Notes: a model not told the origin generated them from the sequence alone. Positions 8,148-16,926 are shown, numbered from the stretch's first letter. The stretch: DNA of 64,000 nucleotides from CADEDH01 sp963732695 (GCA_963732695.1 CAVTAP010000021.1:558001-622000); one strand, 5' to 3'. Program-made: numbers and translations.

Positions 8148-9245
8148 ATGAAAGCCGCAGTGCTGAACCAGATCCCCGGCGAGCTGGTGATCGAGGACAT
8201 CAGCGTCGACAAGCCCGGGCCGGGCGAGGTCCTGGTCCAGACGGTGAACGCCGGGCTCTGCCACAGCGACCTGCATTTCATGGACGGTCAGTGGAGCCGC
8301 CTGCCCCTGCCGGCGGTGATGGGCCACGAATCGGCTGGCATCGTGCAGGCCGTGGGCCCCGACGTCACCTACGTGAAGCCCGGTGACCACGTGATCACCT
8401 GCCTCAGCATCTTCTGCGGCAACTGCGAGCACTGCCTCACCGGCCATCCCAACCGGTGCCAGAACTCCGAAGCCACCTCCCGGGCCAAGGGCTCCGCCCC
8501 CCGCCTCAGCCGGGGCGACACCCCGGTGGGCCAGTTCGCCCGCCTGGGCGGCTTCGCCGAGGAGATGCTGGTGCACCAGAACGGTGTGGTGAAGATCCGC
8601 GACGACATGCCGCTCGACGCCGCCGCCCTCATCGGTTGCGGTGTCACCACCGGCGTGGGTGCCGTGTTCAAGACGGCCAGGATCGAGCCCGGCTCCACCG
8701 TATGCGTGGTGGGCGCCGGTGGCATCGGCCTGTCGGCCATCCAGGGGGCCCGCATCGCCGGTGCCGGCCGGGTGATCGCGGTGGACATGACGCCGGCCAA
8801 GCTGGAGACGGCCCAGGTGTGCGGGGCCACCGACGTCATCAACGCGGCCGAGGTCGACGACGTGGTCAACGCCGTGCGGGAGCTGACCGGCGGCGGGGTC
8901 GACTACTCGTTCGAGGCCATCGGCCGCAAGGAGACCGTGGAGCAGGTGTGGAAGATGGCCCGCATGGGCGGCACCGCGGTGGTCATCGGCATGATGCCGT
9001 TCGGCCAGAAGATCGAGATCACGGGCTACGAGATCTTCATGCTGGAAAAGACGCTCAAGGGCTCGATGATGGGCTCCAACGCCTTCCGCGTGGACATGCC
9101 CCGCTACTGCGACATGTACCTCGACGGCCGCCTCAAGCTCGACGAGATGATCTCCGACCGGATCCCGCTGGAGCAGATCAACGACGGCTACGAGCTCATG
9201 CGCCGGGGCGTGTCGAACCGCACCGTCATCGAGTTCGGCCAGTAA
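8148..9245 (+). CDS. Zn-dependent alcohol dehydrogenase (NDMA/class III-like)
   Basis: This 365-residue medium-chain dehydrogenase has catalytic zinc ligands Cys38 and His60-Glu61 and a structural-zinc cluster Cys90, Cys93, Cys96, Cys104. A Rossmann motif VVGAGGIGLSAIQGARIAGA is near residue 185. The ATG at 8148 is preceded by AGGAGA, so an in-frame upstream TTG/GTG extension is unlikely. The sequence style (SRLPLPAVMGHESAGIVQAVG, LEKTLKGSMMGSNAFR) fits actinobacterial alcohol dehydrogenases of the NDMA-dependent/mycothiol type. It would oxidise an alcohol in the cytoplasm; the substrate is unknown. It is transcribed divergently from the PEP-utiliser-like gene. Confidence 0.9.
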   Translation: MKAAVLNQIPGELVIEDISVDKPGPGEVLVQTVNAGLCHSDLHFMDGQWSRLPLPAVMGHESAGIVQAVGPDVTYVKPGDHVITCLSIFCGNCEHCLTGHPNRCQNSEATSRAKGSAPRLSRGDTPVGQFARLGGFAEEMLVHQNGVVKIRDDMPLDAAALIGCGVTTGVGAVFKTARIEPGSTVCVVGAGGIGLSAIQGARIAGAGRVIAVDMTPAKLETAQVCGATDVINAAEVDDVVNAVRELTGGGVDYSFEAIGRKETVEQVWKMARMGGTAVVIGMMPFGQKIEITGYEIFMLEKTLKGSMMGSNAFRVDMPRYCDMYLDGRLKLDEMISDRIPLEQINDGYELMRRGVSNRTVIEFGQ

Positions 9246-9294
9246 CCGGCCCGCCGCCATCGGGTAGCTGCTGCTCCGGCCCGCCGTCTCCGTC

Positions 9295-10065
9295 TCAGCG
9301 CCGCCTGTCGGCCTGGGGCAGGGTCGGCGGGCCGGCGAACGCCTGGGCCAACGACATCCACTCCCCGGCCAGCGGGCCCTCGGTCACGATCGCCGTGTCC
9401 GCGGGGTGCCGGCGCTGGGTGACCACCAGGCAGAAGTCGAGCGCCGGGCCGCTCACCTTGTCGGCCGCCCCCTCCGGACCCCAGGTCCACACCGCCCCCG
9501 ATGGGGCCGCCAGCTCCACCCGCACGTCACCCGGCGGCACCTCCCGACCCCGGTTCACGTAGCTCCAGCCCCGGGTGGTGACCCCGATGTGGGCCACGTG
9601 GCGCAGACGGTCTGTGGCCGGGATCGTCACACCCAGGGTGTCGGCCACGTCGAGCCCGTGCGACCACGTCTCCATCAGGCGGGCGGTGGCGAACGAGAGC
9701 GTGCTCATGTCGGGCCCGAACCACGGGATCCGGTCCTTCGGACCCCGCGATCGGAACGCGGCCAGCATCCCGGCCCGCTCCGTACGCCACCACTCCAGCA
9801 CCTCGGCCCCCGTGCGGGAGCCCCGGGTGCCGAAGACCCCGTCGAAGCCCCGAGTGGCCATGTTGGCCTTGGCCTCGGCGAAACGCCCGGCGTCGGCCAC
9901 CGCCAGATGGGCCGCCATGTCGGCCTGCACCAGATGGACGATCGTGTCCTTCACGTCCCAACCGGCCGCCGGAGTGGGCGTCAGCCACTGGTCTTCGCTC
10001 AGGCCCGCCACCACGGCGTCGAGGGCCTGTTGCTCCTGATCAAGGTCGTTGCAGATGTCCTTCAT
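9295..10065 (-). CDS. TIGR03084-type mycothiol-dependent DinB/maleylpyruvate-isomerase-like protein
   Basis: This 256-residue protein starts with a DinB-like four-helix bundle: ALDAVVAGLSEDQWLTPTPA, then GWDVKDTIVHLVQADM with a metal-ligand-type His, and ARLMETWSHGLDVADTLGV with the second His. A C-terminal domain follows (APSGAVWTWGPEGAADKVSG). The layout matches the actinobacterial family annotated TIGR03084 or mycothiol-dependent maleylpyruvate isomerase family. Members may bind metal and use mycothiol, but the reaction of this branch is not established. The stop lies 50 bp from the convergent dehydrogenase gene. Confidence 0.82.
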   Translation of the reverse strand: MKDICNDLDQEQQALDAVVAGLSEDQWLTPTPAAGWDVKDTIVHLVQADMAAHLAVADAGRFAEAKANMATRGFDGVFGTRGSRTGAEVLEWWRTERAGMLAAFRSRGPKDRIPWFGPDMSTLSFATARLMETWSHGLDVADTLGVTIPATDRLRHVAHIGVTTRGWSYVNRGREVPPGDVRVELAAPSGAVWTWGPEGAADKVSGPALDFCLVVTQRRHPADTAIVTEGPLAGEWMSLAQAFAGPPTLPQADRRR

Positions 10066-10082
10066 TGGGGAGCGAGCCTAGA

Positions 10083-10658
10083 TCAGGCCGGCCCGGGAGG
10101 ACTAAGTGTCCCCTTCGGCGGGGCGCTGATGGACGACGATTCCCGGGCCAGCAGCTCGGCGTACCGCTGGGCCACGAACAGCTCGGGCTGGGAGCCGCTG
10201 TCTTCGAACAGCCGGCCGTCGTCCAGCACGACCAGCGCCGGGAGATCGAACCGGCGGGCCAGGTCCTCCCCTTCCGGTTTCAGGTACCAGCCGCCGCTGA
10301 TCCGGGTGCCCCGCCAGGTGCGGGGCCCGAGATGGGCCAGGTGCCGGCCGCCGTAGGCCGCGGCCTGGGCCGCTACCGCATCATGGGACCGGGGCGGCGG
10401 TGGCGGATCGGGTGGAAACGGGGCCGAGTACCGCGCCACCAGCACGGCCGGCTCCGTGCTGCCGTTGTCGGTGAACACCCGGCCCTCGTCCAGCACGACC
10501 AGGCAGATCACGCCGGTCCACCCCGCCAGGTCCTCGCCTTGGGGGTACAGGATCCAGCCTCCGGCGAAAGGGTGGCCCCGCCATGGGCGGGGCTCCAACA
10601 GCCGGTGCCGTTGGCTGTAGGCCTCGGCCAGCACCGCCGCCTCCTGCTCGGTTCTCAT
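10083..10658 (-). CDS. Candidate immunity protein with two tandem immunity-like domains
   Basis: The ATG at 10658 overlaps the toxin gene stop as ATGA, the usual coupling of a toxin with its immunity gene. The 191-residue cytosolic product is an internal duplication. Residues about 8-80 and 93-170 share the order AYxxRH, PRxWRG, GGWxLxPxGEDLA, LVVLDxGRxFxDxGS, then a short VARY/VAQRY helix. This GGW plus LVVLD-GR pattern resembles YrhB/Imm35-like immunity folds, although I cannot assign the family with certainty. It would neutralise the Tox-PL-like toxin encoded immediately upstream. No signal peptide or membrane helix is visible. Confidence 0.65.
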   Translation of the reverse strand: MRTEQEAAVLAEAYSQRHRLLEPRPWRGHPFAGGWILYPQGEDLAGWTGVICLVVLDEGRVFTDNGSTEPAVLVARYSAPFPPDPPPPPRSHDAVAAQAAAYGGRHLAHLGPRTWRGTRISGGWYLKPEGEDLARRFDLPALVVLDDGRLFEDSGSQPELFVAQRYAELLARESSSISAPPKGTLSPPGPA

Positions 10659-12226
10659 GGTGTGGCTCCTCCCACCGGCCTTCCGCCGGCGTCGATGAAG
10701 ATGGCGTGCAACTGGTCGAAGTGTGAGGCGTAGGGTGGCGGCCACGGCGCCGAGGAGCCCAGCTGGGCGTCGACCCATTTGACCACGCCCTGGTCGTTCA
10801 CGGCGTTGAAGGCGTGGGCCCCCGAGTTGTCCCAGGTCGTGACGATCAGGGCCGACGAGCCCGGGCCCAGCTCCTGCAGGCGCTGCTCGATCCCGTGCGA
10901 GGTGGTGGGCCCCAGGTGCCCGCCGCTCCAGTCCTCCAGCCGCCCGGCGGTGGTGCCGCCGTGCTCGGGTCGGCCCAGGGGGGCGGCCACCGCGTCCTGC
11001 CCCCGCCAGTTGGCCTCGGCCGCCCGGGTGGTGTCTATGCAGTTGACCCGGCGGCCCGGGGCGCAGGCGGCGCCGCCGCCGTTGAGGTCCTCGACCCAGG
11101 TCTCGGGAGACTCGAACGGTGCCTCACGATGCGACACGATCGGCCCCGCCGGGGCCCACTCCGGCTCCTGGAGGCGGAACTGGGCCAGATCGGGCAGGGG
11201 GCGGGGCAGTGGGTCGGCCACCGTCGGACCGCCCACCGCCCCGCGCCACCCCGCCCGGCCCGGCGCTCCGTTGAGCCGGGCCGGGGCCTCCAACACCTCC
11301 ACCGCCTCGGCCGCCTCGGCCGCCCGGGTGCCGCCGCGGACGCTGGTGGCACCCCGGCCCAGCATCACCGCGCCCAGGGCCTCCAACAGCACGTCGGGAG
11401 CGAAGCCACCGAGCCAGCGGTAGGGGTCGGCCTGCAGGTCGTCCCAGCCCAGGGCGGCGGCACCGAAGGCGTCGGGGTCGGTGGTCAGCACGCCGACCCC
11501 GCTGCGGAGCTGCTCGAGCAGCTCCCGGCCGGGACGCCGGCCGATGGTGCGCACGGCCAGCTCGTCGAGCCAGGGCGCGGTGGTGAGCGCCTGGGTGCCG
11601 GCCGCCACCACGGCGGTGGCCACCAGGGCCTCCCCGCCGGCCCGTCCGGCCCGGAGCCAGTTGGCCACGAACCGCTCGGGGTCGGTGGCGGCCATCACCA
11701 CCTGGGACACGGGCTGGAGCTCGAACGAGGTGCGCAACAGGGAGGCGGCCACCCCCGGGCCATCCCGGAGCAGCCTCCGGCCCAGTGCGGGGGTTGGCGG
11801 CACCCCGAACGGAGCCCGGGCCAGGTTCACCACCCACGAGTCGGTGCCGGGATCCAACCACGGATTGAGCCGGCCGGTGGCGGCGGGCGCGCGGAGGTTC
11901 ACCACCCCCGACGCCCGGACCGCGCCGCCACCGGCCAGCGACCATGGACGCACCTCGTCGGCCGCCAGCACGCGGGCCCGGGCCGCGGCCACCTCGACCT
12001 CGTGGGTCTCGAACCGGCCCAGCAACCGGGTCAGGCCGTCGAGGCCGGTGCCGGCCGGCACCGTGGCCGGCGGCCAGGCGGCCCGGACGTCGTCGTCTAT
12101 CGAGCGGATGTTGGCCAGCGCCGGGGCCAGCTCCTGGCGCACCGCCCCGCTCTCGGCGGTGAACCGCTCGGCGGCGTCGGTGTCGACCCGGCTCTCCACC
12201 CCGGCCCCGGGCGGCGGGCTCACCAC
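10655..12226 (-). CDS. Polymorphic toxin with C-terminal papain-fold/glutamine-deamidase-like (Tox-PL) domain
   Basis: The product is about 523 residues. The N-terminal half is Ala/Arg-rich, helical and resembles the long leader regions of secreted actinobacterial toxins. There is no classical signal peptide. The last ~135 residues carry RRVNCIDTTRAAEANWRG (Cys396), NSGAHAFNAVN (His471) and GVVKWVDAQLG (Asp486). That Cys-His-Asp order and spacing is the papain-like/toxin-glutamine-deamidase pattern. The start is GTG at 12226 or 12223 and overlaps the upstream stop (GTGA); the toxin stop overlaps the immunity ATG (ATGA). Deamidation of a target-protein Gln is the family expectation; protease or transglutaminase-like chemistry is possible. 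Confidence 0.72.
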   Translation of the reverse strand: MVSPPPGAGVESRVDTDAAERFTAESGAVRQELAPALANIRSIDDDVRAAWPPATVPAGTGLDGLTRLLGRFETHEVEVAAARARVLAADEVRPWSLAGGGAVRASGVVNLRAPAATGRLNPWLDPGTDSWVVNLARAPFGVPPTPALGRRLLRDGPGVAASLLRTSFELQPVSQVVMAATDPERFVANWLRAGRAGGEALVATAVVAAGTQALTTAPWLDELAVRTIGRRPGRELLEQLRSGVGVLTTDPDAFGAAALGWDDLQADPYRWLGGFAPDVLLEALGAVMLGRGATSVRGGTRAAEAAEAVEVLEAPARLNGAPGRAGWRGAVGGPTVADPLPRPLPDLAQFRLQEPEWAPAGPIVSHREAPFESPETWVEDLNGGGAACAPGRRVNCIDTTRAAEANWRGQDAVAAPLGRPEHGGTTAGRLEDWSGGHLGPTTSHGIEQRLQELGPGSSALIVTTWDNSGAHAFNAVNDQGVVKWVDAQLGSSAPWPPPYASHFDQLHAIFIDAGGRPVGGATP

Positions 12227-12600
12227 AACCCCCCGGATCGCCCGCTACCGGCGGCGGACCCATCCGCACCGCCTCCGGCCGTGGCCTCGCTGGCGCCTGT
12301 GTCCCCATCGGCAGCGGTGCCATCGCCGGCGGCTGTGTCCCCATCGGCAGCGGTGCCGTCCTCGGCTCGGGCCGCCACCGCCAGCCAGCCGGCCGCCTCG
12401 GCCCGCAGCTCGGCCACCACCTCCCTGCCCTCCGCGGCCTCGGACGCCGTACGCCGGGCCAACTCGAGGCCCAGCGGGCCCGTCCAGCCCCGCACGGCGG
12501 CCGCCGCCGCCCGGTCCCGCCGCTCGAAGGCGGCCTCGGCCGCCGCCGCCAGCGAGGTCAGCCCGCGGGCCAACGCCCGGGCTCCCTCCGCATCAACCAT
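12220..12600 (-). CDS. Small helical WXG100-like partner upstream of the toxin
   Basis: This 126-residue protein starts at the ATG at 12600 (MVDAEGARALARGLTSL). Residues 1-75 are predicted helical with an Ala-rich heptad look and a central WTGPLGLELARR turn, compatible with a WXG100/ESX-like hairpin that pairs with secreted toxins. The tail (about 76-126) is a low-complexity Gly/Ala/Asp stretch with repeated DGTAADGDT units. Its stop overlaps the toxin start. The WXG100 assignment rests on size, position and one WxG motif, so it is tentative. No type VII secretion machinery lies in this window. Confidence 0.55.
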   Translation of the reverse strand: MVDAEGARALARGLTSLAAAAEAAFERRDRAAAAAVRGWTGPLGLELARRTASEAAEGREVVAELRAEAAGWLAVAARAEDGTAADGDTAAGDGTAADGDTGASEATAGGGADGSAAGSGRSGGLW

Positions 12601-12791
12601 GTCGCCGACTGCTCCCGTGCACACGCGCCGGCCACAAGCCGCCTGGCGCTGGGTGTTTTCCGGGTCTGCCGCGCGCCCTCGGGAGGGAGGGGAACCACCC
12701 GGTGCCGGCCGCCGAGGCCCGGGTGACGCTCAGGGGCCAGGTTAGGCGAATCCGATCGGGTCGCAACCCTGTGGCGGGATACTGTCAGAGG

Positions 12792-13526
12792 ATGTTCGAT
12801 GCGGGGGTGCTGAGCCAGCGGCTGACCGATCTGACCGACGGCGAGCTGATCCGGCTGTTCTGGGGGGCGGTGGTGCTGAGCCTGGTGCTGCCCCGCATCC
12901 CCTACGGCCGGCTCGTCCTGTACCCGTTCGCCCTGCTCGGCACGTGGGCCCACGAGATGGGCCACGGGCTCACGGCGCTGGTCACCGGTGGCCGGTTCCG
13001 CCGGCTCGTCATCTACCGCAACCTCGACGGCCTGGCCTACTTCGAGACCGGCAGCCTGCGCCGGGCACTGGTGGCGGCCGGAGGCCTGTTGGCCCCGGCG
13101 GTGGTGGGCGGGGCGTTCATCGTCGCCGGCTCCCGGGAGTCGACCGCTCCGTTCATACTCACCGGCCTGGCCGTCACCCTGGTCGCCTCGCTGGTGCTGT
13201 TCGTCCGCAACGCCTTCGGCTGGCTCGCCCTCGCCCTCGTGGCGGCGGCGCTGGTGCCGGTGGCCCGGTGGGCCCCCGAGACGGTGCGCATCTTCGTGGC
13301 CCAGATGGTGGGCATCCAGCTGTGCGTGGCCAGCTGGGGCAGCCTCGACTACATGTTCACCCCCCACTTCCACCGCAGCGACGGCACGTACACCGAGTCC
13401 GACACCCAGATGATCGCCAACGTGCTGCTGCTGCCGTACTGGTTCTGGGGTGCGCTCATCGCCGCACTGTCGATCACGATCCTGGCCGGCTCGTTCTACC
13501 TGGCCTGGATCGCGCCCTCGGTCTGA
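12792..13526 (+). CDS. M50 family membrane metallopeptidase (M50B-like)
   Basis: The protein has 244 residues with about six hydrophobic segments. A zinc-protease HEMGH motif (His54, Glu55, His58) lies at the end of the second membrane helix, and a GGLLAPAVVGGAF segment near residue 97 fits the family. This is the pattern of the M50B-like/YugP-type membrane peptidases that act within the membrane plane. The third zinc ligand would be an Asp in a later helix region and is not certain. The ATG at 12792 is chosen; the long upstream open frame in the same phase is antisense to the toxin cassette. Confidence 0.82.
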   Translation: MFDAGVLSQRLTDLTDGELIRLFWGAVVLSLVLPRIPYGRLVLYPFALLGTWAHEMGHGLTALVTGGRFRRLVIYRNLDGLAYFETGSLRRALVAAGGLLAPAVVGGAFIVAGSRESTAPFILTGLAVTLVASLVLFVRNAFGWLALALVAAALVPVARWAPETVRIFVAQMVGIQLCVASWGSLDYMFTPHFHRSDGTYTESDTQMIANVLLLPYWFWGALIAALSITILAGSFYLAWIAPSV

Positions 13527-13545
13527 GCGCGCGCCGGGCGACAGC

Positions 13546-13587
13546 TGCAGTCTCCGAGCCGTCCGCAGAGTCGGATCGGAGACTGCA
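13546..13587. terminator. 12-bp perfect stem-loop downstream of the M50 gene
   Basis: TGCAGTCTCCGA (13546-13557) pairs perfectly with TCGGAGACTGCA (13576-13587) across an 18-nt loop, starting 20 bp after the stop at 13526. No T-run follows. It is a likely factor-assisted terminator or RNA-stabilising hairpin. Confidence 0.45.
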
Positions 13588-13785
13588 CCTAGCAGCCGCC
13601 GGGCCAGACCGACGGCTGAATTGACCGCGCGCCGCCGGAGGTTTACCCGAGGGCGACGATAGGCCAGAACTGAGCCGGTTCAACAAGCAGTTGTCGAAAT
13701 TGCGACCAATCGCCGCATCTGGGGCGCCGGGAACGGGCCGCCAACTCGGGCGCAGCCAGCAGCCCGGGCTGGTAAGCATGGATCC

Positions 13786-14241
13786 ATGCTGATCGAGACC
13801 ATCCGCCAGGATCTGACGACCGCCATGAAGGCCCGGGACCAGCTCCGCACCCGGACGCTGCGGGCCGTGATCGCCGCCGTCCAGGAGGCCCAGGTGGCCG
13901 GGGCCGAAGCCAGGACGCTGAGCGACGACGAGGTGGTGGCCGTGATCACGGCCCAGGTGAAGCGTCGGGTGGAGGCGGCCGAGGCCTTCGAGCAGGGCGG
14001 CCGGGCCGAGAAGGCGGCCGACGAGCGGGCCGAGAAGGAGGTGCTGGAGGCCTACCTGCCGGCCGGCCTCACCGCCGACGAGCTCGATTCCCTCATCGCC
14101 GCCGCCCTGGCCGAAGGGGGTTGGGCCGCACCCTCCGACATGGGCCCGGCCATGAAGGCGGTCAACGCCAAGGTGGCCGGCCGGGCCGATGGCCGCCTGG
14201 TGGCCGACCGGGTCAAGGCCCGCCTCGCCGCCGGCGCCTGA
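13786..14241 (+). CDS. GatB/YqeY domain-containing protein
   Basis: This 151-residue protein matches YqeY over its full length: IRQDLTTAMKARDQLRTRTLR at the start, KRRVEAAEAFEQGGR, EKEVLEAYLP, and a C-terminal tail domain with SDMGPAMKAVNAKVAGRADG. YqeY resembles the tail domain of the GatB amidotransferase subunit and may bind tRNA, but its cellular role is not settled. A monocistronic arrangement is likely: 259 bp separate it from the upstream gene and 118 bp from the SARP gene. Confidence 0.9.
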   Translation: MLIETIRQDLTTAMKARDQLRTRTLRAVIAAVQEAQVAGAEARTLSDDEVVAVITAQVKRRVEAAEAFEQGGRAEKAADERAEKEVLEAYLPAGLTADELDSLIAAALAEGGWAAPSDMGPAMKAVNAKVAGRADGRLVADRVKARLAAGA

Positions 14242-14359
14242 GCCCGACGGTGTCCACCTGGCGCCGGCCCGTCTGATTCGGTGTATTTCGGGCCGCCGCC
14301 CGTGCTCTGTACTCCCAGCAGCAGGCCGACGCGGACCGGACGAGAGGACCCGAGCGACG

Positions 14360-15112
14360 ATGAGGGCAGTGGAACTACGGCTTCTGGGTGGCTTCGGCCT
14401 CGAGGTCGAGGGGCGACGGATCGACCTGACCCCGGCCGCCCAACGGCTGCTGGCGTTCGTTGCCCTCACCCCCCGTGGGGCCGAGCGTTCCTACACGGCC
14501 TTCCAGCTGTGGCCCGAGCAGAGCGAGGAGCGGGCCAAGGCCAACCTCCGGTCCACCCTGTGGCGGCTGAGCAAGGCCCCCGCCGACCTGATCGTGGCGA
14601 CCAAGACCCATCTCCGGATCTGCCCCTGGGTCTGGGTCGACGTCCGCCATGGCCTGACCGAGCTGGCCGCCGCCGGCAACGACGCCATCGTGGCCGCCGC
14701 CCTCCCTTTCCAGGCCCTGGACTCCGATCTCCTACCCGACTGGTACGACGACTGGCTCATGATCGAGCGGGAACGCCTGCGCCAGCTCCGGCTCGGCTCG
14801 CTGGAGGACGCGGCCCGGGCCGCCACCGCCGCCGGCCGCTTCGGTCAGGCCGTGCAGCTCGCCCTGGCCACCGTGTCCATCGACCCCCTGCGGGAGAGCG
14901 GCCACCGACTGGTGATCGAGGCCCACCTGGCCAACGGCAACCGGTTCGACGCCCGCCGCCAGTTCGACACCTACACCCGGCTGCTACGCAGCCAGGTGGG
15001 AGTCGGCCCGAGCCCTCAGCTCGTGAGGCTCGTCGAGTCCTTCACCGAGCCCACCGTCCTCGCCACCGCCGCCCCCCATCGGGTGATCGAGCCGGCCGCA
15101 GCAGCCGCCTGA
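14360..15112 (+). CDS. SARP-type transcriptional regulator with BTAD domain
   Basis: This 250-residue protein has an N-terminal winged-helix OmpR-like DNA-binding domain (VELRLLGGFGLEVEGRRIDL, then QRLLAFVALTP and a LWPEQSEERAKANLRSTLWR helix) and a C-terminal bacterial transcriptional activation domain of TPR-like helices (IERERLRQLRLGSLEDAARA, DPLRESGHRLVIEAHLANGN). It lacks the ATPase and TPR extensions of large SARPs. Such regulators activate secondary metabolism or stress genes in actinobacteria. The ATG at 14360 follows a GAGAGGA-like site. No target operon is evident; the convergent neighbour is the Nudix gene. Confidence 0.88.
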   Translation: MRAVELRLLGGFGLEVEGRRIDLTPAAQRLLAFVALTPRGAERSYTAFQLWPEQSEERAKANLRSTLWRLSKAPADLIVATKTHLRICPWVWVDVRHGLTELAAAGNDAIVAAALPFQALDSDLLPDWYDDWLMIERERLRQLRLGSLEDAARAATAAGRFGQAVQLALATVSIDPLRESGHRLVIEAHLANGNRFDARRQFDTYTRLLRSQVGVGPSPQLVRLVESFTEPTVLATAAPHRVIEPAAAAA

Positions 15113-15153
15113 GATCCTCGGGCCAACCCGTCGGGCCTCGCTTGGACGGACGG

Positions 15154-15708
15154 TCAGGCGAGATCGTCGGGGCCGAGGGCGGCCAGCAGGGGGGCGACCA
15201 CGGCGGCCGAGTCGGGGCACACGGGCCGGCCGACCAGCCACCGGCCCAATTCGGCCAGCGGGATCCGGTCGACGGCCACGACCTCCCCGTCGGGGCAGGT
15301 AACGGGCCCGCTCCACCGGGCCAGGTAGGCCCGGCCCACGATGTGGCCGTCGTCGGCGTCGTACGTGACCGGGGCCAGCAGGCGGAGCGCCGCCCCGGTG
15401 ATCCCGGCCTCCTCGGCCAGCTCCCGGGCGGCCGAACGCTCCCAGCCCTCCCCCACCCCGCAGACCCCGCCGAAGCACAGGTCCCAGAAGCCCGGGTAGA
15501 CGTCTTTCCAGTCGGCCCGCTGATGGACCACGAGCTGGCCCTCGCCGTCGACGACGGCGATGTAGGTGCAGCGGTGGCGGAGGCTCCCGGCCCGGACCTC
15601 GGCCCGGGTGGCCACCCGGACCACGGCCCCGGACCCGTCGACGACCTCCACCAGCTCCCCGGCCGGCCCGCCGGCCGGGCCTTCAGAGGACCCTTCGGTG
15701 GGGCTCAA
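15154..15708 (-). CDS. Nudix hydrolase
   Basis: This 184-residue protein has a complete Nudix box GVCGVGEGWERSAARELAEE followed by AGI, matching Gx5Ex7REUxEExGU, and the strand CTYIAVVDGEGQLVVHQRAD upstream of it. The likely TTG start at 15708 overlaps the stop of the ferredoxin-reductase gene as TTGA. A much longer open frame continues upstream in the same phase, but it is the reductase gene read out of frame. Nudix enzymes hydrolyse nucleoside-diphosphate derivatives; the WKDVYPGFWDLCFGG segment recalls isopentenyl-diphosphate-isomerase/YfcD-like members. Substrate unknown. Confidence 0.85.
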   Translation of the reverse strand: MSPTEGSSEGPAGGPAGELVEVVDGSGAVVRVATRAEVRAGSLRHRCTYIAVVDGEGQLVVHQRADWKDVYPGFWDLCFGGVCGVGEGWERSAARELAEEAGITGAALRLLAPVTYDADDGHIVGRAYLARWSGPVTCPDGEVVAVDRIPLAELGRWLVGRPVCPDSAAVVAPLLAALGPDDLA

Positions 15709-16926
15709 CCCAGCACCTGGAGGGCCTCGTCGAGCGGAGCCTCCCGGCCCACGAGCTCCCGGGCCTGGATGGCCTGGCGGGGTCGGTTCCAGCACAGGGC
15801 CCCCACCACCACCCCGTCTCGGTGGTAGACCCGCACGAAGCGCTGCTCGGCCAGCGTGCCCTGGGCCATGGCCACGCCGGGGCCCGGCACACCGGCCAGC
15901 TGGATCTTGCGGTCGTACTGGTCGGACCAGAACCAGGGCACGGGCGCGAACGGCTCCACCGCTTCGTCCCGGCTCCAGGCCAGGAGCCGGCGGCCGGCGT
16001 AGCCGCCCATCTCCACCGCGTTGTCCCACTGTTCCACCCGCATGAGCCGGTCGAAGCGGGGGTTGGGCCAGCGGCCCACGTCGCCCGCCACCACGATGCC
16101 GGGGGCGGCCAGGCAGGTCTCGTCGGCCACCAGGCCGTCGTCGAGGGTGAGACCGGCACCCTCCAGCCACCCGGTGTTGGGGCTGACCCCGATCCCCACC
16201 ACCACCACCGGTGCCTCGATCAGGCTGCCGTCGCCCAGCTCCACGCCGGTCGACCGCACCGTTCGCAGTGGGGAGGCCGGCCACGGTGGCGCCCAGACGC
16301 ACGTCCACCCCATGGCCCCGGTGCAGCTCGGCCACGGCCAGGCCGGCCTCGGCGTCGAGCACCCGGGCCAGCGGCGCCTCGGCCGCTTCCACCACCGTCA
16401 CCTCCCAGCCCCGGGCCCGGGCCGAAGCCGCCACCTCGGCCCCGATGAAGCCGAAGCCGACCACCACCACCCGGGCCGGCCCGGCGTCGAGCGACTGGCG
16501 CAGGGCCAGGGCATCGTCGAGGGTGCGCAGCACATGGACGCCGGCCGCCGCCGGGGCGCCCGGCAACGGGCGGGGCCGGGCTCCCGTGGCCACCACCAGC
16601 CCGTCGAACGCCACCGCCTCGCCGCCGTCGAGCAGCACCTCGCCGCCCGACGGCTCGTGACGGGTGAGGCCCACGGCCCGCCGGCCAAGCAGCCAACGCA
16701 CACCGAGGGCGTCGGGATCGGCCGCCGGACGAAGGCGGAGCTTGTCGACGTCGCCCGGGCCGGTCAGGAAGTCCTTGGACAGCGGCGGACGGTCGTAGGG
16801 ATAGTGGGGCTCGTCGCCGACCAGGGTCAGGTCACCGTCGAAACCCTGGCGCCGCAGCGCCTGGGCGGCGTGGAGGCCGGCCAGCGACGCCCCCACCACC
16901 ACCGCCCGGTTCAGGGCGGGGGGCAA
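15705..16926 (-). pseudogene. FAD-dependent ferredoxin reductase (rhodocoxin/putidaredoxin-reductase type), frameshifted
   Basis: The N-terminal part, in the frame starting at 16926, has the FAD motif VVVGASLAGLHAAQALR, PPLSKDFL and the NAD motif VVVGFGFIGAEVAASARARG. The C-terminal part (VELGDGSLIEAPVVVVGIGV, then GIVVAGDVGRWPN and the end at 15705) lies in the next frame. The two join around 16250-16285, where one extra base, possibly in the GGGG run at 16270-16273 (plus strand), restores a continuous ~405-residue reductase. The start is TTG, directly after the ferredoxin stop. The break is either a true mutation or a homopolymer sequencing error. The enzyme would pass NADH electrons to the adjacent ferredoxin. 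Confidence 0.82.

Noticed and set aside
15154..16926. A single 590-residue reading frame that looks like a reductase-Nudix fusion.
   Set aside because: Its middle third is low-complexity Arg/Gly/Pro sequence that is the true reductase read out of frame; the reductase C-terminus is in the next frame.
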